A stretch of DNA of 64,000 nucleotides from Alteriqipengyuania bathyomarina_B (GCF_038594605.1 NZ_JBCFZM010000004.1:1-64000); one strand, 5' to 3'; counted from the first letter of the stretch, positions 31,292 through 40,842 are shown. The notes: generated by a model from the sequence alone, not told the origin. Made by a program: numbers and translations.

Positions 31292-32767
31292 ATGGTCACC
31301 GACCCAGACGCACCCAAACTCGGCTTCGTCACCAAGCTGCTCTATGGCACCGGCTCGATCGGCTACGGCATCAAGGACGTCGCCTTCCGATCCTTCCTGC
31401 TGCTCTATTACAATCAGGTCGTAGGCGTTCGTGCGGAGCTCGTGTCCTTCGCGATCCTCGTGGCGCTGGTGGTGGACGCGATCTCCGATCCCGTAGTCGG
31501 CCAGTGGTCGGATTCTATCCGCACCCGGCTGGGTCGGCGCCATCCGCTGATGTTCGCATCCGCCCTGCCCGCGTCTGCCAGCCTGCTGCTGCTGTTCTTC
31601 CCGCCTTCGGGCATGAGCGACGGCCAAATCTTCTGGTACATTCTGGTGGTCGGGTGCTGCGTGCGTACCTTCATCACCTTCTATGAAATCCCCAGCTCCG
31701 CCCTCGCGCCGGAGCTGACGAGCGATTACGACGAGCGGACCTCGATCGCCAGCTACCGCTATTTCTTCGCCTATCTGGGCGGCGTCGGCATGGCCTTCCT
31801 GACGCTGCTGGTGTTCCTTGCGCCAACGGAGGAATACCCGGTCGGCCAGCTGAACCCCGCCGGGTACGAAACCTTTGCCATCGTCGGGGCCGCGCTGATG
31901 CTGGGCGCGATCCTGCTGTCGAGCTTCGGCACGCTGCACCGGGTCAAATATTTCAAGATGCCGCCCGCGCGAGAGAAGATCGGACCGGTCAAGACGCTGG
32001 GCCAGATGGGCAAGACTTTCTCCAACAAGGGCTTCCTCGCGATTCTCGCCTTCGGCGTGCTCAAATATACCTCGGTCGGGATGACCTCGGCGCTGAACAT
32101 CTATTTCGGCACCTATTTCTGGGGCTTCAATTCGGCCCAGCTGGCGATCCTGACGGTGGATTCGCTCGCGGGCGCGTTCCTTGCGCTGTTCCTTGCGCCG
32201 ATCGTTTCGAAGCGGCTGGGTAAGCGCAACGCCGCCTTCTACCTCGCGATCTTCGCGGTGATCTTCGCAAGCGCGCCCTACCTGCTGCGCTTCGCCGGAC
32301 TCATGCCCGAGAACGGCGATCCGGGCCTTGTCGCCGCCGTCTTCGCATTCTCGATGCTGTTCCAGCTGTGCGGCGTCTCCTCGGCGGTGCTGACTCACGC
32401 GATGATCGGCGATATCGTGGAAGAAAGCCAGCTGCGCACCGGCCGCCGGTCCGAAGGGCTGTTCTACGCGGCCAACACGCTGATGCAGAAGTCGACCTCG
32501 GGCCTCGGCGTGTTCGCCGCCGGGCTGCTGGTTGCCTTCGTCGGGATCGTTCCGGGTTCGGACCCGCGCACGATCGACCCGGATATCCCGCGGATGCTTG
32601 CGCTGGTCTATGTGCCGACGCTGATCGTGCTCTATATCGGCGGGGCGGGCTTCCTGTTCGCCTACCGGATCGACCGCGCGAGCCACGAGGCGAACGTGGA
32701 CGAGCTCGCCCGGCGCGACCGCGCGAGCGCCGTCAACGCCGACGAGGTGCCCGAACCGGCGCCCTAG
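31292..32767 (+). CDS. MFS/GPH-type transporter, copy 2
   Basis: A 491-residue paralogue of the preceding carrier, clearly alignable along its length: YGTGSIGYGIKDVAFRSFLLLYYNQVVGV, VDAISDPVVGQWSD...RLGRRHPLMF, KRLGKRN. It begins nine bases after copy 1 ends. The two have diverged well beyond a recent duplication and may carry different compounds or form a functional pair. Start ATG 31292. Confidence 0.85.
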   Translation: MVTDPDAPKLGFVTKLLYGTGSIGYGIKDVAFRSFLLLYYNQVVGVRAELVSFAILVALVVDAISDPVVGQWSDSIRTRLGRRHPLMFASALPASASLLLLFFPPSGMSDGQIFWYILVVGCCVRTFITFYEIPSSALAPELTSDYDERTSIASYRYFFAYLGGVGMAFLTLLVFLAPTEEYPVGQLNPAGYETFAIVGAALMLGAILLSSFGTLHRVKYFKMPPAREKIGPVKTLGQMGKTFSNKGFLAILAFGVLKYTSVGMTSALNIYFGTYFWGFNSAQLAILTVDSLAGAFLALFLAPIVSKRLGKRNAAFYLAIFAVIFASAPYLLRFAGLMPENGDPGLVAAVFAFSMLFQLCGVSSAVLTHAMIGDIVEESQLRTGRRSEGLFYAANTLMQKSTSGLGVFAAGLLVAFVGIVPGSDPRTIDPDIPRMLALVYVPTLIVLYIGGAGFLFAYRIDRASHEANVDELARRDRASAVNADEVPEPAP

Positions 32768-32815
32768 CGCGCCCTCCACACCTTTTCAGAAAACAGACCG
32801 ACCAAGGAGCAGATC

Positions 32816-34024
32816 ATGGCCACCCAGCTTGAACCCGAGGCGCGCGACAGCGCCGACGTCTTCCGCGAGGAAGTGCGACAATTCATCGCCGAGAAGTTTC
32901 CCGAAGAGCTCAAGGGCAAGAGCATTTCGCTCAGCGCGACCGAAGGACCGACCAAGGAAACCCCGGCACAAAAGGCCTGGCGCGAAGCGATGGGCGAGCG
33001 CGGCTGGGGCACGCCCACCTGGCCCCAGGAATACGGCGGCGGCGGGCTTTCCCGCAAGCAGGCGGCGATCCTCAACGAGGAACTGGCGCGCGCGGGCGCC
33101 TACAACCCGATCGGCGGGATGGGCGTGATGATGTTCGGCCCCACCCTGCTCGAATATGGCAGCGAGGCGCAGAAGCACGAGCATATCCCGCCGATCTGCC
33201 GCGGCGAGATCCGCTGGTGCCAGGGCTATTCTGAACCCAACGCCGGGTCCGACCTCGCCAATCTGCAGACCATGGCGGAAGACAAGGGCGACCATTACCT
33301 CGTCAACGGGCAGAAGACCTGGACCAGCGGCGGCCAGTGGGCGGACAAGTGCTTCGCCATCGTGCGCACCGATCGCAGCGACAAGCACAAGGGCATTTCC
33401 TTCCTGCTGATCGACATGGATTCGCCCGGCGTCGAGGTCCGCCCGATCACCATGATCAGCGGCACCAGCCCGTTCTGCGAAACCTTTTTCACCGATGTGA
33501 AGGTGCCCAAGGAAAACCTCGTCGGCAAGGAAGGCCAGGGCTGGACCATCGGCAAGCGGCTGTTGCAGCACGAGCGGACCAACCTGTCGGGCGCGGCGCC
33601 GGGCGGACGCTCCGGCCCCAGCCTTGCGGACATCGCGAAGAAGTACGGCCGGACCAATGCCGACGGCACTCTGGCCGACCCTGTACTGCGCGACCGGATC
33701 GCCGATTTCGAAATCCGCTGGACCAGCTTCCTCCACACCGCGCGCCGTGCGGTCGAGGAAAGCAAGGCAGCCGGCGGCGTCTCCGAAATCAGCTCCGCGC
33801 TCAAGAAGCTCGGCACCAAGCTGGGCCAGGAACGCGCCGAGCTGACGATCGAGATCATGGGGCTGCAGGGTCTGGGCTGGGAAGGCGACAACTTCAGCCC
33901 GGTCGAACTGCAGGGCGTGCGCGCCTGGCTCTACGGCAAGGCCACGACGATCTACGGCGGCTCGACCGAAATCCAGAACAACGTCATCGCCAAGCGCGTG
34001 CTCGGCATGCTCGACCACCAATAG
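32816..34024 (+). CDS. Acyl-CoA dehydrogenase, FadE-like (large partner)
   Basis: A 402-residue acyl-CoA dehydrogenase. It contains WCQGYSEPNAGSDLANLQT and VNGQKTWTSGGQWADK in the FAD/substrate site, LQHERTNLSG in the helical domain and YGGSTEIQNNVIAKRVLG near the C-terminus. AAGGAG ends about eight bases before the ATG. It is followed after 19 bases by a shorter dehydrogenase, an arrangement known from heterotetrameric alpha2beta2 enzymes acting on steroid and other bulky side-chain CoA esters. Whether these two form such a complex is inferred. Confidence 0.9.
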   Translation: MATQLEPEARDSADVFREEVRQFIAEKFPEELKGKSISLSATEGPTKETPAQKAWREAMGERGWGTPTWPQEYGGGGLSRKQAAILNEELARAGAYNPIGGMGVMMFGPTLLEYGSEAQKHEHIPPICRGEIRWCQGYSEPNAGSDLANLQTMAEDKGDHYLVNGQKTWTSGGQWADKCFAIVRTDRSDKHKGISFLLIDMDSPGVEVRPITMISGTSPFCETFFTDVKVPKENLVGKEGQGWTIGKRLLQHERTNLSGAAPGGRSGPSLADIAKKYGRTNADGTLADPVLRDRIADFEIRWTSFLHTARRAVEESKAAGGVSEISSALKKLGTKLGQERAELTIEIMGLQGLGWEGDNFSPVELQGVRAWLYGKATTIYGGSTEIQNNVIAKRVLGMLDHQ

Positions 34025-34043
34025 AATACGGGATCACATCGAC

Positions 34044-35114
34044 ATGGCAGTTCTCAACGAAGAGCAGGAAATGCTGCGCGACATGGCGCGCGAATGGGCG
34101 ACCAACGAAAGCCCAGTGACCGAGTTTCGCAAGGTGCGTGCGAGCGGAGAGCCCGCGGCGTTCGACCGCGCCGCTTACGCCACGATGGCCGAAATGGGCT
34201 GGGCCGGGATCATCATTCCCGAAGAGCACGGCGGTTCGGATTTCGGCTTCATGTCGGTCGGCCTCGTGGTCGAGGAATTGGGCAAGACGCTGACCGCCAG
34301 CCCGCTGATCGCCACCACCCTCGCCGCGAGTGCGATCATCCTTGGCGGGAGCGAAGAGCAGAAGGCCAAGTGGCTGCCCAAACTCGCCAGCGGCGAAGCC
34401 ATCGCCACGCTCGCCATCGACGAAGGACCGCACCACGATCCGCAGGCCATCGAGGCGAGCGTTTCGGGCGGCAAGCTGACCGGCACCAAGGCCTTCGTCG
34501 CCGAAGCGCACGGGGCGGACCTGTTCGTGGTCGCCGCGACCGACGGGCTCTACCTCGTCGAGAAAGGCGACGGCGTGACGCTGACCACCCGCCGCCTGAC
34601 CGACCAGCGCAGCCATGCCGACATCGCCTTCGATGGCGCTGCGGCAGAAAAGCTTGCCAATGGCGGCGACGACCTGCTCGACAAGGTGCTGGACCGGGCG
34701 CGGGTGCTGACCGCTGCCGAAATGCTCGGCATGGCGCAGACCGTGTTCGACACCACGCTCGCCTATCTGAAGCAGCGCGTGCAGTTCAATCAGGTGCTCA
34801 GTTCCTTCCAGGCATTGCAGCACCGTATGGCGGACCTTTTCGCGGACCTGGCGCAGATGCGCTCTGCGGTCGAGGCAGGCCTACAGGCGATCGACAGCGG
34901 CGCAGGCGTGTCGCGCGCGGCCATCGTCGCCAAGGCGGAGGCCAACCGCGTGCTCCATACGATGAGCAACGAGGGCATCCAGCTTCACGGCGGGATCGGG
35001 ATGACCGACGAATACGATATCGGCCTCTACCTGAAGCGCGCGCGGGTGCTCGAGGCTGCGTGGGGCACACGCAGCACCCTCAAGAACCGCTTCGCGACTT
35101 TGGGCGGCTATTGA
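34044..35114 (+). CDS. Acyl-CoA dehydrogenase, short partner
   Basis: A 356-residue acyl-CoA dehydrogenase family protein, shorter than the usual 380-400. The N-terminal helical domain (EEQEMLRDMAREWATNESPV) and C-terminal domain (HRMADLFADLAQMRSAVEAG, IQLHGGIGMTDEYDIGLYLKRARV) are present. The middle domain is compact and lacks the usual T-E-P-x-A/G-S-D motif. Such degenerate members often act as the second chain of a heteromeric dehydrogenase whose partner is the neighbouring gene. The following MFS gene starts four bases later. Confidence 0.86.
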   Translation: MAVLNEEQEMLRDMAREWATNESPVTEFRKVRASGEPAAFDRAAYATMAEMGWAGIIIPEEHGGSDFGFMSVGLVVEELGKTLTASPLIATTLAASAIILGGSEEQKAKWLPKLASGEAIATLAIDEGPHHDPQAIEASVSGGKLTGTKAFVAEAHGADLFVVAATDGLYLVEKGDGVTLTTRRLTDQRSHADIAFDGAAAEKLANGGDDLLDKVLDRARVLTAAEMLGMAQTVFDTTLAYLKQRVQFNQVLSSFQALQHRMADLFADLAQMRSAVEAGLQAIDSGAGVSRAAIVAKAEANRVLHTMSNEGIQLHGGIGMTDEYDIGLYLKRARVLEAAWGTRSTLKNRFATLGGY

Positions 35115-35118
35115 GGCC

Positions 35119-36432
35119 TTGGATCCGCTGGAGGATCCCGAAGGACTGGACGACAAGGCCGGCGCGCAGCGACGCGCGCTGGCCGAACATGCGCGCTTCG
35201 TCGATGCAAACCTGAAGCGCAACTACACCGCCAACTTCATCCATGGCGTGCTGGGGATGACCGGCTTCCGGCTGATCTACGCGCCCACCATCATCCCCGC
35301 CTACCTGCTGCTGCTGACCGGCAGCACCGCCGCCGTGGGACTGGGCGCAGCGCTGCTCCAACTGGGCGCGACGATCAGCCCCATCGCCAGCGGATCGCGG
35401 ATCGAGCACCGCAGCCACATCCTGCCCTACGCGATCCGCGTCGGTTCGATGATGCGGCTGATGATCCTCGGCCTTTCGCTGACGGGTTATTTCCTTACCG
35501 GCAACGTGCTGATGATCGCGACCTTCGCCTGCTTCCTGCTGCTCGGCTTCTTCACCGGCGCGCAGCGGGTCGCGTTCCAGATGCTGATGAGCAAGCTTAT
35601 TCCGATCCGAAAGCGCGGGCGCCTGCAGGGCTACCGGAATTTCGCGGGCGGACTGATCGCCGCGCTGCTCGCCTGGGCAGCCGGCAACTACCTGATCGCG
35701 GACGAGTGGCTGGGCAATGGCTATGCCACCACCTTCCTGTTCGCGTTCCTGCTGACCAGTGCCGGGCTCGTCGTGCTCAAGACGATGATCCGCGAGCCCG
35801 CCGCGCCGGTCAGCCGCCCGCAAATGCCGATGATGCAGCGCATCCGCCAGTTTCCCGAGCTGTTGCAGGATCGCGACTTCGCGTGGTTTCTGGCGGTGCA
35901 GTGCTTCTCCACGATGGCCCGCGTCGGCGCGCCGTTCTGGACCATCTATGCGGGCACGCAGCTGGGCCTCGACGGTGCGCTCATCGGGGGCTTGAGCTTC
36001 GTGTTCCTCGGGTCGGACACGCTCTCCAACGTGCTGTGGGGCCCGCTGGGCGACCGCTTCGGCTTCAAGATCATCTACGTGCTGGCGCTGTGCAGCTCGG
36101 TCGCCGGCGTGACGCTGCTGATCCTCGGCAGCAGCGCCGTGCCGATCTACGCCGCCTTCGTGCTGCTGGGCGTCGGCGGATCGGGCTGGATGCTCGCCTC
36201 GACCACGATGGTTCTCGAATTCGGCGAAACGCAGGACACGCCGATGCGGCTCGCCTTCGTGACCACGCTGGAGGGAGCGATCGCGGCGAGCGGCCCGGTG
36301 CTCGCCGGGATATTGGTCGCGGTGAGCGGGTTCCAGCCGCTGTTCTTTATCGTGCTTGCCGCACAAATCGCGGCGCTGGCGCTGCTGATCGTAAAGGTCC
36401 GCGAGCCGCGTCACCGCGCGCCGCTATTCTAG
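35119..36432 (+). CDS. MFS transporter
   Basis: A 437-residue, roughly 12-helix major facilitator protein unlike the two GPH carriers upstream. It has a hydrophilic N-terminus of about 35 residues, the inter-helix motif KLIPIRKRGRLQGYRN, and a matching loop LWGPLGDRFGFK in the second half. The only start in frame is TTG 35119, with TGAGG immediately before it, overlapping the context of the previous stop. Last gene of the run. Its stop shares the tetranucleotide CTAG with the stop of the convergent regulator. Substrate unknown; with the GPH pair it could provide import and export. Confidence 0.8.
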   Translation: MDPLEDPEGLDDKAGAQRRALAEHARFVDANLKRNYTANFIHGVLGMTGFRLIYAPTIIPAYLLLLTGSTAAVGLGAALLQLGATISPIASGSRIEHRSHILPYAIRVGSMMRLMILGLSLTGYFLTGNVLMIATFACFLLLGFFTGAQRVAFQMLMSKLIPIRKRGRLQGYRNFAGGLIAALLAWAAGNYLIADEWLGNGYATTFLFAFLLTSAGLVVLKTMIREPAAPVSRPQMPMMQRIRQFPELLQDRDFAWFLAVQCFSTMARVGAPFWTIYAGTQLGLDGALIGGLSFVFLGSDTLSNVLWGPLGDRFGFKIIYVLALCSSVAGVTLLILGSSAVPIYAAFVLLGVGGSGWMLASTTMVLEFGETQDTPMRLAFVTTLEGAIAASGPVLAGILVAVSGFQPLFFIVLAAQIAALALLIVKVREPRHRAPLF

Positions 36433-37658
36433 CGCTCGGCGAGCATGCCTTCGCTCAGCACCGAGAGATAGGTTTCGACCGCGTCTTCCGGCGCGTCGAA
36501 CCGCGCCGCCCAGCGCCGCGCTTCATAGGCCCCGTTGAGCGTCGACATGATGATCTGGCTGGCGACCAACGGGTCAATCGCACGCACCGATCCATCGCCG
36601 AACCCGTCGATCAGGAACCCGGCAAAGCGCCGCGCGAGGCGGTTGGAGCGCATCACGACATCGACCTTGGTTTCGCTGTCGAGCGCCTGCAACGCGGTGG
36701 TGCGCAGCAGCGGCATCGAATCGAAGAACTGCAGTTCCAGCAGCTCGTTGAGGATGCTCGCCAGGCGGGTCCAGTACGTGCCCTCGATATCGTGGGCCGC
36801 CATCTGCACCTTGGAAAGGCGATCATAGCTGCGCTGGAAGCACTCGAGCACCAGGTCGTCCTTGGCGTCGTGGTGGTGATAGAAGCTGCCCTTGGTGACA
36901 TTCAGCGCCTCGGCAATGCGGTTGACCGACGCCCCGCGATAGCCGCGCTCGTTGATCATCACCGTCGCCGCTCGCAGGAATTCGTCGTTCTGCTGCGGCT
37001 GGAGATCCTCGTGCGTGCGCCAGCCGCCGTCTTCGAGCGGCAATGGGCTCCATTCGCCGCGCTCTGCGGGGATGCCGAAGCACAGGATATCGACGATCTT
37101 CGTCTCGGCCCGCGGGAAGTCGAGCACCGAATAGCGGCGCGACCACACCGGCCACCACAGCATCGCCTCGATCAGGATATGTGCGCGCGCCGAATAAAGC
37201 GCGCGCTGCAAGTCATCCGCCGGATCGCCGAAGAAGGCGCGCACGTCGTTGACCATCTCGCGATAGGCGAACAGCAACTCGTCCTGCTGCTCCTGATCGA
37301 GCGAGCGGATTTCGGACAAGGCGGTCATCAGGCCCGGCTCGCCCCGCCGGATACGGTCGCGCAACTCCACGTGCAGATGCACGAAGCGGGCGATCCGTTT
37401 TTCGAGCGTATCCTCGGCCAGCGCTTGCTGCGCCATTTCCTTCATCAGCGCGATCGTTTCCGCGTAGACGGTGACGATCAGCTGGTCCTTGCGGGGGAAA
37501 TAGTAGGTGACGCTGGTCGCGTTCAGCCCGATCGCGCGCGCCACCTTGGTAAGCGTGGTCGCCTGAACGCCGGTTTCGTTGATCAGCACCGATGCGGCGC
37601 GCACGATGGCGCTGCGCTTTTCGCCGAACTTCTTCGTGACGTCAGGCTTCTTCGCCAT
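36429..37658 (-). CDS. Regulator with two TetR DNA-binding domains
   Basis: A 409-residue protein built as two TetR repressors in tandem. The first TetR_N domain is about residues 12-60 (TTLTKVARAIGLNATSVTYYFPRKDQL) with a ligand domain to about 200. The second is about residues 223-270 (GASVNRIAEALNVTKGSFYHHHDAKDDL) with its own ligand domain. Typical TetR proteins have 190-220 residues, so this is a full fusion. ATG 37658 is chosen over TTG 37670 because GGGGGAG stands before it. It faces the acyl-CoA dehydrogenase/transporter operon and lies upstream of the acyl-CoA synthetase genes, so it probably senses acyl-CoA compounds; that is inference. Confidence 0.88.
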   Translation of the reverse strand: MAKKPDVTKKFGEKRSAIVRAASVLINETGVQATTLTKVARAIGLNATSVTYYFPRKDQLIVTVYAETIALMKEMAQQALAEDTLEKRIARFVHLHVELRDRIRRGEPGLMTALSEIRSLDQEQQDELLFAYREMVNDVRAFFGDPADDLQRALYSARAHILIEAMLWWPVWSRRYSVLDFPRAETKIVDILCFGIPAERGEWSPLPLEDGGWRTHEDLQPQQNDEFLRAATVMINERGYRGASVNRIAEALNVTKGSFYHHHDAKDDLVLECFQRSYDRLSKVQMAAHDIEGTYWTRLASILNELLELQFFDSMPLLRTTALQALDSETKVDVVMRSNRLARRFAGFLIDGFGDGSVRAIDPLVASQIIMSTLNGAYEARRWAARFDAPEDAVETYLSVLSEGMLAER

Positions 37659-37722
37659 CCGCTCCCCCAAGCATCAATACGCGCCCCATGCGCGCCCGCG
37701 TTCCTGCATGCGGTAGCAGGCT

Positions 37723-39474
37723 TCAGAAGAAGCTCGAAAGCTCCTTTTTCAGGATCTTGCCATTGGCATTGCGCGGCAGGGTCTCGCTTGAAAAGGCAAT
37801 CTTCACCGGCACCTTGAACTTGGCCAGCCTGCCCGCAACCCATTCCTGCAGTTCGGCCTCGCTCGCGGCCATGCCCGGCGCGAGGTGGACCACGGCGGCG
37901 GGTTCCTCGCCCAGCTGCTGGTGCGGGATGCCGATCAGCGCCGCATCGGTCACCGCCGGGTGATCGTAAAGCACGTTCTCGACTTCGGACGAATAGATGT
38001 TCTCGCCCCCGCGGATGATCATGTCCTTCGCGCGGTCGGCGATGTAGCACCAGCCTTCCTGGTCCAGCCGGGCGAGGTCGCCGGTGCGCACCCAGCCGTC
38101 GATGAAGGTTTCGGCGGTGGCCTCGGGATTGTCCCAGTAGCCTTTCACCACCATCGGCCCGCGCGCCCACAGCTCGCCGATCTCGCCGGTGGGGAGTTCG
38201 CGCGTGCCGTCCTCGCTCATGATCTTGAGGTCGGCGACCGCCACGGGAGGCCCACAGCTGTCGGGCCGGTTGAGGTAATCCTCGCTCGAATGGCCGGTGA
38301 CGGTCGCCATCGTCTCGGTCATGCCCCAGCCATTGCCGGGCAGCGCGCCGAATTCCTCGCGGATCCGGCGGACCAGTTCGGGCGCGGCGGGCGCGCCGCC
38401 ATAGGCAATCGCTTCGATGCTGGAGAGATCGTAATTCTTGCGCTCGGGATGTTCGAGCAATTGCCAGGCGATGGTCGGCACGCCGCCGGTGGAGTTCACC
38501 TTCTCGCGCTCGATGATCTGGAAGGCTTCGACCGGGTCCCATCGGTACATGAAGACCAGCGTATTTCCCGCCGCGATGGCGCCCATCAGCCCGGCGGAAC
38601 ACGCGGTGACGTGGAACAGCGGAATGACGGTGAGCGTCGTCTTGGGCTGCGGTGCGGGGATTTCCTCGCCCCGGCGCAGCACCGCGCAGGCGGCGCCGAA
38701 GCCGCTCGACATGATGTTGGTGCACAGGTTGCGATGCGTGCCGAGCGCGCCCTTGGGCTTTCCGGTCGTGCCGCTGGTGTAGAAGATCGTCGCGTCGTCT
38801 TCGGGCAGGATTTCGACCTCGGGGAGCGCGCGGGCTTTGAGATCCTCGTACGTGTTCGGCGTACCGATGACGTCCTCGAGCCGCGAGGCGCCATCCAGCT
38901 CGCCCTCTTGGCGGGTGACGAGCACGTTTTCGAGTTGCGGGCACTGATCGCGCAGGTCAGCAATCCGCTCCCACCGCTCCTCGTCGCACACGAGCAGCTT
39001 CGTGCCCGAATTGGCGAGGCCATAGGCCAGCTCTCCGCCGGTCCACCACGCGTTGAGCGGGACGCAGATCGCGCCGATGGTGACTGCGGCGAAGAAGACG
39101 ACGGGCCATTCGGGCAGGTTGCGCATGGCGAGTGCGACCCTGTCGCCCTTCTCGATGCCCATCGCCTGAAACTCGTGCGCTAGCGTGGCAACCGCGCGGA
39201 ACCACGCATCATAGGTGACGCGCTCGTCCTGGTAGATCGTGAACTCGCGGTCCCCGTGCGACGCGCCCAGCATGGCGATTGCGCGCAGGTTCGGCGGAGC
39301 GTTCTTCCACACGCGGGTTTTGACGCCGCGGATGTCCACCTCCTCCATCTCGAACCGCATGCCCGGCGCGGTCAGGATCGCGCTGCATTCGGCGCGGCTG
39401 CGCGCGGGCCAGTTTTCGGGCGGGGTCCAGCCGATCGCGGAGGCGAGATCTTTGGCTTGTGCGGAGCTTGCCAT
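37723..39474 (-). CDS. Class I adenylate-forming acyl-CoA synthetase
   Basis: A 583-residue AMP-binding enzyme that activates a carboxylic acid to its CoA ester. The ATP loop is IFYTSGTTGKPKGALG. Also seen are NGWGMTETMA, GWVRTGDLARLD with the ATP-ribose Asp, and the C-terminal hinge DRAKDMIIRGGENIYSSEVEN. The catalytic Lys lies in PRNANGKILKKEL. It overlaps the thiolase stop by one base (TGATG), so it is coupled to it. Substrate likely a medium-to-long or branched acid feeding the dehydrogenases nearby; not resolvable from sequence. Confidence 0.92.
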   Translation of the reverse strand: MASSAQAKDLASAIGWTPPENWPARSRAECSAILTAPGMRFEMEEVDIRGVKTRVWKNAPPNLRAIAMLGASHGDREFTIYQDERVTYDAWFRAVATLAHEFQAMGIEKGDRVALAMRNLPEWPVVFFAAVTIGAICVPLNAWWTGGELAYGLANSGTKLLVCDEERWERIADLRDQCPQLENVLVTRQEGELDGASRLEDVIGTPNTYEDLKARALPEVEILPEDDATIFYTSGTTGKPKGALGTHRNLCTNIMSSGFGAACAVLRRGEEIPAPQPKTTLTVIPLFHVTACSAGLMGAIAAGNTLVFMYRWDPVEAFQIIEREKVNSTGGVPTIAWQLLEHPERKNYDLSSIEAIAYGGAPAAPELVRRIREEFGALPGNGWGMTETMATVTGHSSEDYLNRPDSCGPPVAVADLKIMSEDGTRELPTGEIGELWARGPMVVKGYWDNPEATAETFIDGWVRTGDLARLDQEGWCYIADRAKDMIIRGGENIYSSEVENVLYDHPAVTDAALIGIPHQQLGEEPAAVVHLAPGMAASEAELQEWVAGRLAKFKVPVKIAFSSETLPRNANGKILKKELSSFF

Positions 39475-40664
39475 CACAGCACCTCGAACAGACCGGCAGC
39501 ACCCATGCCGCCGCCGACGCACATCGTGACGACGACATATTTGACCCCGCGCCGCTTGCCCTCGATCAGCGCATGCCCGACGCAGCGCGCGCCGGTCATC
39601 CCGAAGGGGTGGCCGATCGAGATCGACCCGCCGTTGACGTTGAGCCGGTCATCGGGAATGCCCAGCTTGTCGCGGCAGTAGAGCACCTGCACCGCAAACG
39701 CCTCGTTCAGCTCCCACAGCCCGACATCGTCGATCTTGAGGTCGAACCGTTCGAGCAGCTTGGGGATCGCGAAGACCGGCCCGATGCCCATCTCGTCCGG
39801 CTTGGTGCCCGCGACTGCCATGCCGACATAGCGGCCCATCGGGGTCAGCCCGCGCGCCTTGGCGACCTCGGCTTCCATCAGCACGCTCGCCGCCGAGCCA
39901 TCGGCCAACTGGCTGGCATTGCCTGCGGTGATCGCGTGCCCTTCGCCCATGACGGGATCGAGCTTCGCCAGCCCTTCGAGCGTGGTGTTCGGCCGGTTGC
40001 AGTCATCCATCGCGATGGTGACGTCTTCCTGCGAGACCTCTCCGCTCTCGCGGTCCTTCACGTCCATCACGGTGGTGACTTCGATGATCTCGTCCGCCAG
40101 CTTGCCGCTCTCCTGCGCGGCGGCGGTGCGCTGCTGCGACTGGAGCGAGTAGGCGTCCTGATCCTCGCGGCTGATGCCGTAGCGTTTGGCCACGACTTCC
40201 GCCGTGCCGATCATCGGCATGAAGATATCGGGATGCATCTTGAGCAGCTCTTCGTCGCGCTGCGGCTTGCCCGCATTGTTGCGGATCGCGGTGATCGATT
40301 CCACGCCGCCCGCCACGCAGATATCCATCCGGTCGACGATGATCTGCTTGGCGGCGGTGGCGATCGCCATCAGCCCGCTGGAGCACTGGCGGTCGATCGT
40401 CATCCCTGCGACATCGACGGGGAGCCCCGCACGCAAGGCGATCTGGCGCCCGATGTTGAACCCTTGCGCCCCGCCCTGGCTGGCGGCACCGAAGACAACA
40501 TCCTCGATCTCCGCGCCGTCGATCCCGGCGCGCTCGACCGCGACCTCTACCGACCATGCGCCAAGCTGCACCGGATGGGTTGCGTTGAACGCCCCGCGAA
40601 TCGATTTCGCAAGCGGGGTACGGGCGGTGGACACGATGACTGCGTCGCGCATTTTTCCAGACAT
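39474..40664 (-). CDS. Acetyl-CoA acyltransferase (thiolase)
   Basis: A 396-residue thiolase that cleaves 3-ketoacyl-CoA to acetyl-CoA and a shortened acyl-CoA. The nucleophile is Cys94 in DRQCSSGL. The other active-site blocks are NGGSISIGHPFGMTGAR with the His, and TMCVGGGMGAAG with the second Cys. NEAFAVQ is also present. It is the first gene of a thiolase-synthetase pair and completes beta-oxidation together with the FadB-like enzyme and dehydrogenases in the region. GAGGG stands upstream of the ATG. Confidence 0.93.
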   Translation of the reverse strand: MSGKMRDAVIVSTARTPLAKSIRGAFNATHPVQLGAWSVEVAVERAGIDGAEIEDVVFGAASQGGAQGFNIGRQIALRAGLPVDVAGMTIDRQCSSGLMAIATAAKQIIVDRMDICVAGGVESITAIRNNAGKPQRDEELLKMHPDIFMPMIGTAEVVAKRYGISREDQDAYSLQSQQRTAAAQESGKLADEIIEVTTVMDVKDRESGEVSQEDVTIAMDDCNRPNTTLEGLAKLDPVMGEGHAITAGNASQLADGSAASVLMEAEVAKARGLTPMGRYVGMAVAGTKPDEMGIGPVFAIPKLLERFDLKIDDVGLWELNEAFAVQVLYCRDKLGIPDDRLNVNGGSISIGHPFGMTGARCVGHALIEGKRRGVKYVVVTMCVGGGMGAAGLFEVL

Positions 40665-40842
40665 TCCTTTTCCCTCGTGCCGATTCGCGTCGGCTTGCCC
40701 GCGATCTTGCCCCCTCGCGCAGCGGCAGGCAAGGGCTGCGGGATTTTTTCTGAAAGAGGGGTATGAGCCTTCACATCGCCGTAAAATCCGTTACCCACGC
40801 ACGGATAAAGATAAGGTACGCCACGAGAGAGCCGAGAGAGCG

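Noticed and set aside
29804..32779. A 991-codon open frame antisense to the two GPH carriers
   Set aside because: It is the mirror of two clear membrane transporters; its translation is Arg/Asp/His-rich, low in complexity and matches no fold. Long antisense frames are expected at this GC content.
35706..37817. A 703-codon plus-strand frame across the end of the MFS gene and the tandem TetR gene
   Set aside because: It crosses two real genes in other frames and shows no recognisable domain.
40665..40842. Regulatory palindrome between thiolase and the beta-lactamase-fold esterase
   Set aside because: Only short, imperfect repeats are visible in this 178-base region; nothing stands out as an operator or promoter.
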